Assembly: GCA_002414905.1 (NCBI GenBank)
Contig: DIAY01000083.1
Location: forward strand, 1-17,062
Length of the DNA stretch: 17,062 nucleotides
Direction of reading: 5' to 3'
Origin: Holophagales bacterium UBA5066
GTDB taxonomy: Bacteria; Acidobacteriota; Thermoanaerobaculia; UBA5066
The notes beneath the pieces were generated by a model. That model was not told the origin of the DNA. It saw only the letters and a program-made list of their open reading frames with translations, and searched no databases. Both the position numbers and the translations under genes were made by a program. Positions 6,009 through 13,567 of the stretch are shown here, piece by piece; positions within the stretch are counted from its first letter, which is position 1; the number at the start of each line of letters is the position of its first letter.

Positions 6009-8039
6009 ATGCTCGCTGCCTCTGAGCCGGCCCCATTCCACGAGCCGATGAACGCGAGTCGATTCACGGTTCGACTCGTCGGAGACGCCGACGCGGTGGC
6101 GTGGGTCGCGGCGACTCTCCGTGGCCCCGAACTCAGCATCGAGGCGAGCTCCCTCGAGGAGGGTACGAAGGCTGGCGAGCCGCCCGGTCCCATCGTCTGG
6201 GTTGCGAGGCCCGGCGAGCCCGAGCCCGGAAAAACTCTCGTCGACGACGCCGCCGTCTGGACCTTCCCCTGCCTCGTCGTCGTCCCGCCCGGGGGCTCCG
6301 CTCCCGACATCCTCGCCGGACACCCTTCGGTCGAGTCTTTCGAGGTCGTCCGGGAGCCCGACGACGCCCCCATCCTGCGAATGCGGCTGGAGCGCCTCCT
6401 CCTGCTGCACCGGCGAAGGACGCAGACCGAGGCCGTCCTCCACGACCTGCCCGTCGTCGTCTACTCGCGCACGCTGGACGGAGTCCTGACGAGCGTCAAC
6501 GCGGAGACGGAGTCCTTTCTCGGAAGGGACCGGGCTTCCCTGGTCGGACGGCCCCTCGTCGAGTCCGTCCCCGGAGGCGTCCTGACGCAGGCTCACCTCG
6601 AGGAGATGAACCAGTGCCTCCTTTCGCGGGGAAGGCACCGGGTGAGGATTGCGGGCGCCCTGAACGAAGGCCGGCGCGTCGCCCTCGATATTCGGGCGCT
6701 TCTTCTTCGGGACGGCCACGGAACGCCCTGGGGGGCACAGGTCGTCATTGCGGACCTCACCGACGAGGAGGAATCGCAGGAACGCCTGCGCGTGCAGGCG
6801 GGACGAAGCGGGGTCCTCGCCACGATCGCGACGGTCACACGCGACGTCACCGACCTGGACCGGATACTGCAAGCCGTCACGTCGATCGTCGGGCAGAATT
6901 CCGGAGCTCGCACCGTCGACGTCTTCCTCCCCGATGGAAGACCGGAGTGCTTCTTCCTGCGTCAGTCGTGGCGATCCTCCGAGACGATTCCGGATCTCTC
7001 CGGAGACAGGTGGCTCCTCGACGGGACCGAGCCGTTCCGCCGCCTCGTCGAATCGCGCGAACCCTACGTCGTCCTCGACGCCCGGCACGAGGGGGTCCTT
7101 CCCGGTGCGGCCACGGCGCTCCTGCGACTCGGGGCCAGGAGCGGGATCATTCTCCCCGTTCTCGTGGACGACGAGGTCGTCGCCGGACTCGGCCTGACCT
7201 ACGCCCAGCCGCAGTCTTTTTCTGCCGACCTCATCGGCTTCCTGACGCTCGTCGCCGATCAGCTCGCGCTCGCGATCCGCGCCGCCCGTCTCCACGAGAG
7301 CCTGGCCGAGAAGCTGAAAGCCCTCGCCGAGGAGCAGCGCCTCCGCGAGCTGGCCGACCACGACCGCCAGCGCCTCCTGAGCATGCTCGTCCACGACCTG
7401 AAGAACCCGCTCGCCGCGGTCCTCGCATCTCTCGAGCTGAGCCTGGACCGGACGGCCAGCGACCAGCGGCTCGAGCGTCTCCTGAAGACCTCGATGGCTT
7501 CAGCACGGGGGCTGGCCGGGATGATCGACGACGCGCTCCTCGTCTACCGGACGGGCGAAACGCCCGCGGACCTCCAGCTGGAAGACGCCCGGTCGGTCCT
7601 GGCCCAGCCTTTCGAGGAAGCACGCTGGATGGCCGAGGCCCGGCAGATCCGCCTCGAGATCGAGATCGCCGAGCCCCTCCCGCCCGTCACCATGGACGCG
7701 GGCCGCTACCGCCGCGCCGTGTCGAACATCCTGTCGAATGCCCTGAAATTCAGCCGGCGCGGGGGCGACGTGAGCGCCCGCCTCGGCCTCGAGGAAAACG
7801 ACGGCCGCCTGTGGCTCGTCCTGCGTGTCGCCGATTCGGGACCCGGCGTCCCCGAATCCGTGAAGGACCGCCTCGGAGGACCTTACCAACGGTTCACCGG
7901 CTCCGAGCGAATCCCCGGGACCGGACTCGGCCTCACCGTCGTCGGCGCGGTCGCCCTCGCACACGGGGGTTGCATCCAGGTCGAGCCTCGCCCCTCGGCG
8001 TCCGGCGGCTCGGTCTTCTCCTTCTGGATCCCCGCGTGA
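6009..8039 (+). CDS. PAS-GAF sensor histidine kinase (orphan, soluble)
   Basis: A 676-residue histidine kinase with no transmembrane segment. Order: 15-135, a receiver-like fold lacking the phosphoacceptor Asp (inferred); 136-255 PAS; 265-425 GAF; a helical linker 425-455; HisKA with the H-box MLVHDLKNPLAAV and phosphoacceptor H462; HATPase_c with N-box N573-x3-N577, G1 box VADSGPGVPE (608-616) and G2 box GTGLGLTVV. All kinase boxes look intact. No response regulator lies in the window, so the partner is elsewhere. Met14 (6048) is an alternative start, but the upstream ATG is kept because a GACAAT element precedes it. The stop overlaps the next gene's GTG as GTGA, coupling it to the Nudix hydrolase. 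The signal sensed by PAS/GAF is unknown. Confidence 0.93.
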   Translation: MLAASEPAPFHEPMNASRFTVRLVGDADAVAWVAATLRGPELSIEASSLEEGTKAGEPPGPIVWVARPGEPEPGKTLVDDAAVWTFPCLVVVPPGGSAPDILAGHPSVESFEVVREPDDAPILRMRLERLLLLHRRRTQTEAVLHDLPVVVYSRTLDGVLTSVNAETESFLGRDRASLVGRPLVESVPGGVLTQAHLEEMNQCLLSRGRHRVRIAGALNEGRRVALDIRALLLRDGHGTPWGAQVVIADLTDEEESQERLRVQAGRSGVLATIATVTRDVTDLDRILQAVTSIVGQNSGARTVDVFLPDGRPECFFLRQSWRSSETIPDLSGDRWLLDGTEPFRRLVESREPYVVLDARHEGVLPGAATALLRLGARSGIILPVLVDDEVVAGLGLTYAQPQSFSADLIGFLTLVADQLALAIRAARLHESLAEKLKALAEEQRLRELADHDRQRLLSMLVHDLKNPLAAVLASLELSLDRTASDQRLERLLKTSMASARGLAGMIDDALLVYRTGETPADLQLEDARSVLAQPFEEARWMAEARQIRLEIEIAEPLPPVTMDAGRYRRAVSNILSNALKFSRRGGDVSARLGLEENDGRLWLVLRVADSGPGVPESVKDRLGGPYQRFTGSERIPGTGLGLTVVGAVALAHGGCIQVEPRPSASGGSVFSFWIPA

Positions 8040-8548
8040 GGGAGCTTCACGCGGGCCGGCACCTGCGGCTCGTCGTCCGCAACGGCTGGGAGTTCGTCGA
8101 GCGCCCGGGAATCCGCGGAATCGTCCTCGTCGTCGCCGTCACGCCCGAGGGGCGCCTCCTCCTGGTCGAGCAGCGGCGCGAGCCCGTCGACGCGAACGTC
8201 CTCGAGCTCCCCGCGGGCCTCGCCGGCGACGCGGACAGTCCCGCGGACGAGCCGCTCGAGGAGGCCGCCCGGCGCGAGCTCGTAGAGGAGACCGGGTGGG
8301 ACGCGACGGCGATGGAACGGCTCACCTCGGGTCCCCCGTCGGCCGGAGTCACCTCCGAGATCATCACCTTCTTCCGTGCCCGGGGCCTCTCGAGGGCCGG
8401 GGCGGGGGGCGGTGTCGAGGGCGAGGCGATCACCGTCCACGAGGTCCCCCTGGCCGCCGTCGAGGAGTACCTGCGGGAACGGGAGGCGGGGGGCACTCTC
8501 GTCGACCCGAAGGTCTGGGCCGGCCTCTGGTTCGCCCGCCGGCCCTGA
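8036..8548 (+). CDS. Nudix hydrolase, ADP-ribose pyrophosphatase-like
   Basis: A 170-residue Nudix protein beginning at a GTG that overlaps the histidine-kinase stop (GTGA). The Nudix box at about 61-88 ends in REL-VEETGW, with E81, E84 and E85 as the metal-binding glutamates; the stretch between the leading Gly and the first Glu of the box is two residues longer than the textbook pattern. RREPVDANVLELPAG before the box and GPPSAGVTSEIITFF after it resemble ADP-ribose pyrophosphatases, which hydrolyse ADP-ribose to AMP and ribose 5-phosphate. Residues 118-130 are a Gly/Ala-rich loop. Convergent with the oxidoreductase, seven bases apart. The substrate is inferred from family likeness only. 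Confidence 0.88.
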   Translation: MRELHAGRHLRLVVRNGWEFVERPGIRGIVLVVAVTPEGRLLLVEQRREPVDANVLELPAGLAGDADSPADEPLEEAARRELVEETGWDATAMERLTSGPPSAGVTSEIITFFRARGLSRAGAGGGVEGEAITVHEVPLAAVEEYLREREAGGTLVDPKVWAGLWFARRP

Positions 8549-8555
8549 CGAAGGC

Positions 8556-9593
8556 CTACTCCGGGATCCTCACGACGACCTTCCCGTAGCCCGCACCCGA
8601 CTCGACCCGCTCGTACGCCGCACGAACGTCGTTGAGAGAGAAGACCTCGTCGACGACCGGCAGCACCCGCCGCCTCTCGACGGCCTTCAGGAGAGCGCCG
8701 AACTCCGCGTCCGTTCCCATCGTCGAGCCGAGGATCGAGAGCTGTTTCCAGAAGATGGTCCGGATCTCCTCCTCGGGGTTCGGACCGCTCGTCGCCCCGC
8801 AGGTGACGATGCGCCCCTTCTTCGCCGCGGCTGCGAGTGAGGCACGCCACGTCGCCGCACCGACCGAGTCGACGACGACGTCGACGCCTCGCTTGCCCGT
8901 CAACTCTCGGACCTTCCGGCCGACGTCGACCTTCCGGTAGTCGAGGGCCACGTCGGCCCCCATCTTCAGCGCCCGCTCGAGCTTCGCCTCGCTCCCCGAC
9001 GTGACGATCACGAGGGAAGCCCCCGCAAGCCGCGCGATCTGAAGGGCATAGGCCGACACGCCTCCACCCACGCCGTGGATGAGGACGCTCTCCCCCGGCC
9101 GGAGAGCCGCCCGGGTCACGAGCATTCGCCACGCCGTCATCGCGGCGAGAGGGAAGGCCGCCGCTTCTTCGTTCGTCAGCTGGCCCGGAGCCTTCCAGAC
9201 GTTCGCGGCAGGGACGGCAATCCGCTCGGCAAGCGTGCCGGACCGGTGCTCTCCGAGGATCTCGTAGTCGACGCAGAGACTTCGCTCGCCGTCGCGGCAG
9301 AATTCACAGCTGCCGCAGGAGAGACCGGGCTGGAGGACGACCCTCTCGCCGACGGCAAGGCCCGTCACCCCGGCGCCGAGCGCCTCGACGCGCCCGCAGC
9401 CGTCGGCCCCGGGAACGTGCGGAAATTCGACCGGGACACCCGGGATGCCGTCCCGCACGAAGAGGTCGAGCCGGTTGAGGGCCGCCGCCGAGAGGCGAAC
9501 GAGGACCTCGCCCTCACCGGCGACAGGTTCGGGAAGGCTCCCGACCGAAAGAACGTCGTTCCCACCGTGGCGCGTCAGGACTGCCGCTTTCAT
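8556..9593 (-). CDS. Zinc-binding alcohol dehydrogenase / quinone oxidoreductase (MDR superfamily)
   Basis: A 345-residue medium-chain dehydrogenase/reductase. The GroES-like N-domain runs to about 135, and the NAD(P)-binding Rossmann domain carries GVGGGV near 174-179. The structural-zinc lobe is present (C93, C96, C99, C107). The catalytic-zinc positions are not: the usual Cys is N40 and the GHE motif reads GAD at 62-64, as in zeta-crystallin-type quinone oxidoreductases. NADPH-dependent reduction of quinones or enones is therefore more likely than zinc alcohol oxidation. The ATG at 9593 is chosen because AGGAGG sits four bases upstream; the open frame extends much further but the family begins at MKAAVL. 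Divergent from the YkgJ-type gene. Confidence 0.9.
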   Translation of the reverse strand: MKAAVLTRHGGNDVLSVGSLPEPVAGEGEVLVRLSAAALNRLDLFVRDGIPGVPVEFPHVPGADGCGRVEALGAGVTGLAVGERVVLQPGLSCGSCEFCRDGERSLCVDYEILGEHRSGTLAERIAVPAANVWKAPGQLTNEEAAAFPLAAMTAWRMLVTRAALRPGESVLIHGVGGGVSAYALQIARLAGASLVIVTSGSEAKLERALKMGADVALDYRKVDVGRKVRELTGKRGVDVVVDSVGAATWRASLAAAAKKGRIVTCGATSGPNPEEEIRTIFWKQLSILGSTMGTDAEFGALLKAVERRRVLPVVDEVFSLNDVRAAYERVESGAGYGKVVVRIPE

Positions 9594-9597
9594 TTCT

Positions 9598-9603
9598 CCT
9601 CCT
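9598..9603 (-). promoter_or_regulatory. Strong Shine-Dalgarno sequence for the oxidoreductase
   Basis: Minus-strand AGGAGG four bases before the ATG at 9593. It is the best ribosome-binding site in the window and decides the start within a frame that stays open for another 640 bases. Confidence 0.7.
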
Positions 9604-9626
9604 TCTTGTGGAAACTCCCGGCTTCG

Positions 9627-10124
9627 ATGTCGAAACTCCCGAAGCTGCCGACTCTCCCCGCCTCCCTGCTCGACCCCTCTACGGTATGCCCCCCCTGCGG
9701 GAAATGCTGCCGGTACGTCGCGGTCGGAATTGACGGCCCCGTGAGCGTGAGCGGTGTCTCCACGGCGCTTTGGCTCGTCTACCACAGGAACGTGTCGGTC
9801 TACCAATCGCACGACGGCGACTGGTTCGTCCTGTTCCCCGCGACCTGTGACAACCTCCTGCCGGACGGGCTCTGCGGCGTCTACGAGAACCGCCCTTTCC
9901 TCTGCCGCGAATACGACATCGACGGCTGCGAGGGGTCCAGTGACGAAGCTCCCGAGAGGCTGCGCTTCGACGACGGCAAATCGCTCGGCTCCTGGCTGAG
10001 GAAGATGCGTCCGGCCCTCTTCGCCCGGTGCCTGGAGGCCGGGATCCTCCCCGAGGCGGTTCGCGGGCCGTCGTCCGGCCCGGCGCGGCACGGACGTTCG
10101 AGCCGGACTCCTCGCCGTCCCTAG
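9627..10124 (+). CDS. YkgJ family cysteine cluster protein
   Basis: A 165-residue protein of the CxxCxxCC family (PF03692), thought to chelate zinc or iron, possibly an Fe-S cluster. The hallmark CPPCGKCC lies at 21-28, with further conserved-looking cysteines in ATCDNLLPDGLCGVY, RPFLCREYDIDGC and ARCLEAG; RPFLCREY matches the family's second signature. The role of the family is not established. The tail after about residue 143 is Arg/Ser/Pro-rich and probably disordered. The start at ATG 9627 is a choice: an in-frame TTG at 9606 is possible, and neither has a clear Shine-Dalgarno sequence. The 33-base gap to the divergent oxidoreductase means promoters must overlap coding sequence. Its TAG shares a CTAG palindrome with the convergent kinase stop. 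Confidence 0.85.
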   Translation: MSKLPKLPTLPASLLDPSTVCPPCGKCCRYVAVGIDGPVSVSGVSTALWLVYHRNVSVYQSHDGDWFVLFPATCDNLLPDGLCGVYENRPFLCREYDIDGCEGSSDEAPERLRFDDGKSLGSWLRKMRPALFARCLEAGILPEAVRGPSSGPARHGRSSRTPRRP

Positions 10125-12913
10125 GCTTCGAGGCTGAGGAGAGCCCCGAGCAACTCGCCCCCGTCCTGGTAGCGGTCCGGGCGGTGCCGGTCGATCGATC
10201 GCAGCAGGACCGCCACCTCGTCCTCGTGGAGCCACGGGGCGAACGGCCGCGGGTCGTCCGGGTCGCGTTCGAGACGCGCCACGAGGACGTCGTCCCCGAC
10301 GTAGGGCCAGCGGCCGGCCGCGAGCGTGTAGAACGTCGCGCCCAGGGAGTAGACGTCGGATGCGGGAGAAGCGGCCTCGCCGCGGAGAACCTCCGGCGGG
10401 AAGAAAGCCGGGGTCCCGATCAACTTGGAGGTGGAGCCCGAGTCGGCTTCGGGACGGGCCAGGCCGAAGTCGAGGATCCGAAGGATGCCGTGCTCGTCGA
10501 GGACGAGGTTGGCAGGCTTCAGGTCGCGGTGAAGGATCGCCTTGGAGTGAGCGGCGGCGATGCCCCGGGCGGCCTGCACGAACCAGTCGCGCCAGTTCCT
10601 CTTCAGGCGCTCCGGATCGTTCTTCAGGAGGTTCTGGAGGTTCGGCCCCTCCAGAAACTCCATTGCCAGGTAGGCGCTCCCGAAGCCCTCGCCGAAATCG
10701 TAGAGGCCGACGATGTTCGGGTGCTTCAGCGCGGCGATCGCGCGCGCCTCACGGATGAAGTAGCGCATGGCCGTCTCGTCGCCCCAGAGCTGTGCGGGGA
10801 GGATCTTGAGTGCGACGAGCCGCTCCAGCTTGTGGTCGAGAGCCTTGTGGACGATCCCCATCCCGCCGCGCCCCACCTCCGCAAGGATCTCGTATCGCGA
10901 CTCGGGCGTTTCCGACGCGGCCATTCCGCCCGAGGCCGACATCGCCTGGAAGGTTCCGGAGTGCCCCCGACCGGGAGCCCGGGTCTGCGAGGCCACCGCG
11001 GCGGGCACCGCCTGGCCCGCCACGTCCGCGACGGAGGGCTCTTCGACGGCAACCGGCAAGTCGGCATCGGACAGCCGCTCCTCGAGGGCCAGCGAGCGGG
11101 TCCGGGCGTTCCTGAAGCTCGGATCGAACGCCGCGATGGATGCCATCCGCCGGTGTGCGTCGGCGAGATCGCCGGCTCCCTCCAGCGCCCGTGCGAAGAC
11201 CTCGTGAGCCGCGATCGTCGAGGAGTCGACGGGCCTGTGCCCGAGGAGCTCGCGCATGACGTGGACGGCGTCCCGCGCTTCGCCGTGGGTGAGGTGCGCC
11301 TCAGCCAGCTCGAGAAACACGTCGGAGACTCCCGGGTCGGCGCGGCGAACGGTCGTCAGGAGGTCCCAGGCCCGGTCGCGGTGCCCTCCGCGAAGCGCGT
11401 TGCGCGCCGCATCGAGCCCGCGGCCCGCGCGAAGGAAGAGCGAAACCGCCTCGTCGAACCGTCCCCGCTCCTGGAGGACGAGTGCCGCCTCGGCGAACTT
11501 CCCGGCAGCCCGGTAGAGCGTGATCGCCCGTTCCCAGTCCTGAAGCTCCCGGTAGATGCCGGCCGCGAGCTCGGACCTTCCGATCACCTCATACGCCTCC
11601 GCCGCCTCCGGCAGATGACCCGCCTTCACGAAGAGGGCGGCGGCCCTATCGACCTTGCCCGCCTCCCGAAAGGCCCGGGCCGCATCGGCGAGCTGCCCGG
11701 TCTTCTCGAAGAGCTGGGCGGCCTTTTCCCATTTTTCCGCACCGGCCCATGCCTGGGCGGCACCCGCCCAGTCGGACTTGCCCTCGAGGTCACGGGCGAG
11801 CAGCTCGGCGGCGGTCTTCCCCTGTCCTGCCTGTGTGAAGGCCCCGGCCGCGCCCGCCAGATCGCCCCCCTTCTCCAGCTCCCTGGCGGCCTCCAGCGGG
11901 CGGCCGGCTTCGAGATAGAGGGGTCCGGCCAGGAGAGGCTCGCCCCCGAGCCGGAACGCCTCGGCCGCTTCGAGTGACCGGCCCGCCGCCCGGGCCGTCT
12001 CCCCCGCTCTCTTCCAGAGCGCGTTCTTTCCACCGCCGAACGTCGAACCCTCGGCGATCCTCCGGGTGGCGTCTGCGAGCGCCGCGGTGTCGCCCGAGGC
12101 CTCGGCGACCTCGGCGAGCCGGTCCCATCGGGCCGACTGCCTCGCCTCCAACAACGCGGCGGCTCTGGCGGCGGCCGCCTTTCCAGCCTCTCCCGCCGCC
12201 TCCCAGGCTTTTGCCGCCTCCCACGCGAACATATTCCCCGCCTGGCCCCAGAGCTCGGCCGCGGTACGTGCGTTCCCCTGACGCATCTCGAGCGCGGCCA
12301 CGCGGGCCGGGAGCTTTCCCTTCCGGAAGGCCCGCTTGGCCTCCTCGGCATCGCCCGCCTTCAGGAAAAGCTCTCCGGCACGGACGTAATCCCGCGAACG
12401 GTACGCCTCGCGTGCGGAGAGAAGATCCGGGTTCCTCGGCCGGGAGCTCCGCAGTGTCAGCAGGAACAGCCCGAGAGCGACGAGGTCTATCCCGAGGCGC
12501 GCCATGCTCGTGCGCGCCAGGAGCTGGTAGAACGGCGCCTGGGCGAGGTAACGGGCCACCTCGCCAAGCGCTGGTATGACGCGGGCCACGAGGGCGAGGA
12601 GCTGGTCGAGGTGAACGCCGAGAACCAGCAAAGTCCCCACGAGGAGACTGACGACGGACGACCTGAGGAAGTCGCCCAGCCGAACGCCCTGCTCGCGCAG
12701 GAAGCTCCGGAAGACGCGCAGGACGAGAACGACGATGAGGAGCGTCGCGACCTGTGGCGCGAAGTAGAAACGGTTCTCGACCCAGTCCCGGGCGAGCGGC
12801 TGCGAGGCCACGTTCGCCCTCGCCCAGTCGACGAACCTCAGGAGCGCCAGCTGTGCGAACACCGCTACCGCAACCGGAATCAGGTCTTCCTGCCAGCTCT
12901 TCCTTCGGCTCAC
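10121..12913 (-). CDS. Membrane-anchored Ser/Thr protein kinase with 13-residue-repeat solenoid
   Basis: A 930-residue protein with three parts. Residues 1-156 contain three or four hydrophobic segments (about 12-30, 54-68, 85-107, 138-155). Residues 174-253 and 298-522 are tandem helical repeats of 13 residues with pattern G-x4-A-A/G-x2-F/Y/L-x2-A. After a Pro/Ala linker (about 618-668), residues 673-930 are a PknB-like kinase: glycine loop GRGGMG 681-686, K703 in VALKIL, E722, HRD 795-797 with N802, DFG 815-817, and PPEV closing the activation loop. All catalytic residues are present, so it should be active. The kinase is C-terminal, opposite to the usual bacterial order. The GTG start has no Shine-Dalgarno sequence but GATAAT lies eight bases upstream. 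Its partner and substrate are unknown. Confidence 0.92.
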   Translation of the reverse strand: MSRRKSWQEDLIPVAVAVFAQLALLRFVDWARANVASQPLARDWVENRFYFAPQVATLLIVVLVLRVFRSFLREQGVRLGDFLRSSVVSLLVGTLLVLGVHLDQLLALVARVIPALGEVARYLAQAPFYQLLARTSMARLGIDLVALGLFLLTLRSSRPRNPDLLSAREAYRSRDYVRAGELFLKAGDAEEAKRAFRKGKLPARVAALEMRQGNARTAAELWGQAGNMFAWEAAKAWEAAGEAGKAAAARAAALLEARQSARWDRLAEVAEASGDTAALADATRRIAEGSTFGGGKNALWKRAGETARAAGRSLEAAEAFRLGGEPLLAGPLYLEAGRPLEAARELEKGGDLAGAAGAFTQAGQGKTAAELLARDLEGKSDWAGAAQAWAGAEKWEKAAQLFEKTGQLADAARAFREAGKVDRAAALFVKAGHLPEAAEAYEVIGRSELAAGIYRELQDWERAITLYRAAGKFAEAALVLQERGRFDEAVSLFLRAGRGLDAARNALRGGHRDRAWDLLTTVRRADPGVSDVFLELAEAHLTHGEARDAVHVMRELLGHRPVDSSTIAAHEVFARALEGAGDLADAHRRMASIAAFDPSFRNARTRSLALEERLSDADLPVAVEEPSVADVAGQAVPAAVASQTRAPGRGHSGTFQAMSASGGMAASETPESRYEILAEVGRGGMGIVHKALDHKLERLVALKILPAQLWGDETAMRYFIREARAIAALKHPNIVGLYDFGEGFGSAYLAMEFLEGPNLQNLLKNDPERLKRNWRDWFVQAARGIAAAHSKAILHRDLKPANLVLDEHGILRILDFGLARPEADSGSTSKLIGTPAFFPPEVLRGEAASPASDVYSLGATFYTLAAGRWPYVGDDVLVARLERDPDDPRPFAPWLHEDEVAVLLRSIDRHRPDRYQDGGELLGALLSLEA
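11348..12022 (-). repeat. 39-base coding tandem repeat (13-residue units) in kinase gene
   Basis: Residues 298-522 fall into 17 consecutive 13-residue units, starting at 298, 311, 324, 337, 350, 363, then after a four-residue insertion 380, 393, 406, 419, 432, 445, 458, 471, 484, 497 and 510. Examples are GQLADAARAFREA, GKVDRAAALFVKA and GRFDEAVSLFLRA. Gly (or a polar residue) leads each unit, Ala-Ala is at 6-7 and an aromatic or Leu at 10. A second block at residues 174-253 (about 12155-12394) has five more regular units and one of 15. Nucleotide identity between units is low, so the repeat is old. Confidence 0.85.
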
Positions 12914-12921
12914 GCGCCGTG

Positions 12922-12927
12922 ATTATC
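12922..12927 (-). promoter_or_regulatory. Candidate -10 element for the kinase gene
   Basis: Minus-strand GATAAT, eight bases before the GTG start and matching five of six bases of TATAAT. No Shine-Dalgarno sequence separates it from the start, consistent with a leaderless transcript. Confidence 0.4.
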
Positions 12928-12957
12928 GACGATCGGGCACGGCGTACGACATCCCGC

Positions 12958-12963
12958 TAACAT
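12958..12963 (+). promoter_or_regulatory. Candidate -10 element for the barrel-protein gene
   Basis: TAACAT ten bases before the TTG start at 12974, in the 60-base divergent gap with the kinase gene. It lends support to the otherwise unusual TTG start. Confidence 0.35.
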
Positions 12964-12973
12964 CCGGTCCTCA

Positions 12974-13564
12974 TTGAGGGCGATTTCACAGCTCCGTTTC
13001 TTCGCCTGCTTGGCGACCCTCGCGCTCGCGAATGGAGCGGCGGCGCAGTCGTACTCCGATCCCGGGCTCGGCCTCGGCGTCGATGCCGGCCTCTCGAAGG
13101 GGCACTCGGCCGGCGGCTTTTCCCCGGTCGCCGACTTACACCTGCGCTACCGCTTCACCGGCTCCCTCGGCCTCGAAGGGAGGATCGGCTACCGGCATGA
13201 AGCCGTGGAAGACAGCTCCGGCCCGCTCCTCGACCTCGTCGACATCCCCGTTACCGGGACCGGCCAGCTCTTCTTCTTCCCACGTGCGCGGGTGCAGCCG
13301 ATGCTTATTGCGGGGGCGGGCCTGCACGTCGTGAAAACGACGCCGCGAGGGCTGAACACCACTCTCGGAGGAGGAACCAAGGCGATCTTCGCGATGCACG
13401 CCGGGGCAGGAGTCGACGTGAGACCGTCGCGGGTGAGCGCCGTAACCCTCGACGCGCGCTGGGTATTCCTCGAGCCGACCGTGATCTCGGACCTCCAGGC
13501 GGCAGGCTACGACGTCCGTTCCGGGTACTTCTCGATCACGCTTGGCCTGACCTTTTTTCGCTGA
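12974..13564 (+). CDS. Outer-membrane beta-barrel-like protein
   Basis: A 196-residue exported protein. Residues 1-24 are a Sec signal peptide (positively charged n-region, FFACLATLALA core, AAA-Q cleavage site). The mature part alternates polar and hydrophobic residues in strand-sized blocks (GLGLGVDAGLSKG, ADLHLRYRFTG, LGLEGRIGYRHE, MHAGAGVDVRP, AVTLDARWVFLEP) and ends in GYFSITLGLTFFR, whose last strand with aromatic residues suits BAM recognition although the terminal residue is Arg. This resembles the OmpA/OmpW-like 8-stranded barrel superfamily by style, not by a specific motif. The start is TTG; no in-frame ATG or GTG precedes the signal peptide, and TAACAT lies upstream. Divergent from the kinase, convergent with the dehydratase. 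Confidence 0.75.
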   Translation: MRAISQLRFFACLATLALANGAAAQSYSDPGLGLGVDAGLSKGHSAGGFSPVADLHLRYRFTGSLGLEGRIGYRHEAVEDSSGPLLDLVDIPVTGTGQLFFFPRARVQPMLIAGAGLHVVKTTPRGLNTTLGGGTKAIFAMHAGAGVDVRPSRVSAVTLDARWVFLEPTVISDLQAAGYDVRSGYFSITLGLTFFR

Positions 13565-13567
13565 GAT

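Noticed and set aside
5634..7394. Minus-strand open frame of 586 codons opposite the histidine kinase
   Set aside because: The kinase on the other strand has all catalytic boxes; this frame has none and overlaps the divergent promoter.
6101..8035. Upstream extension of the Nudix reading frame through the kinase gene
   Set aside because: The extension is low-complexity Arg/Pro sequence out of frame with the kinase; the Nudix fold begins at the GTG at 8036.
9594..10235. Upstream extension of the oxidoreductase frame
   Set aside because: The family begins at MKAAVL, which is preceded by a strong Shine-Dalgarno sequence; the extension is antisense to the YkgJ-type gene.
10028..11977. Plus-strand open frame of 649 codons opposite the repeat kinase
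   Set aside because: Its apparent regularity mirrors the 13-residue repeats of the real gene; it has no independent start signal or domain.
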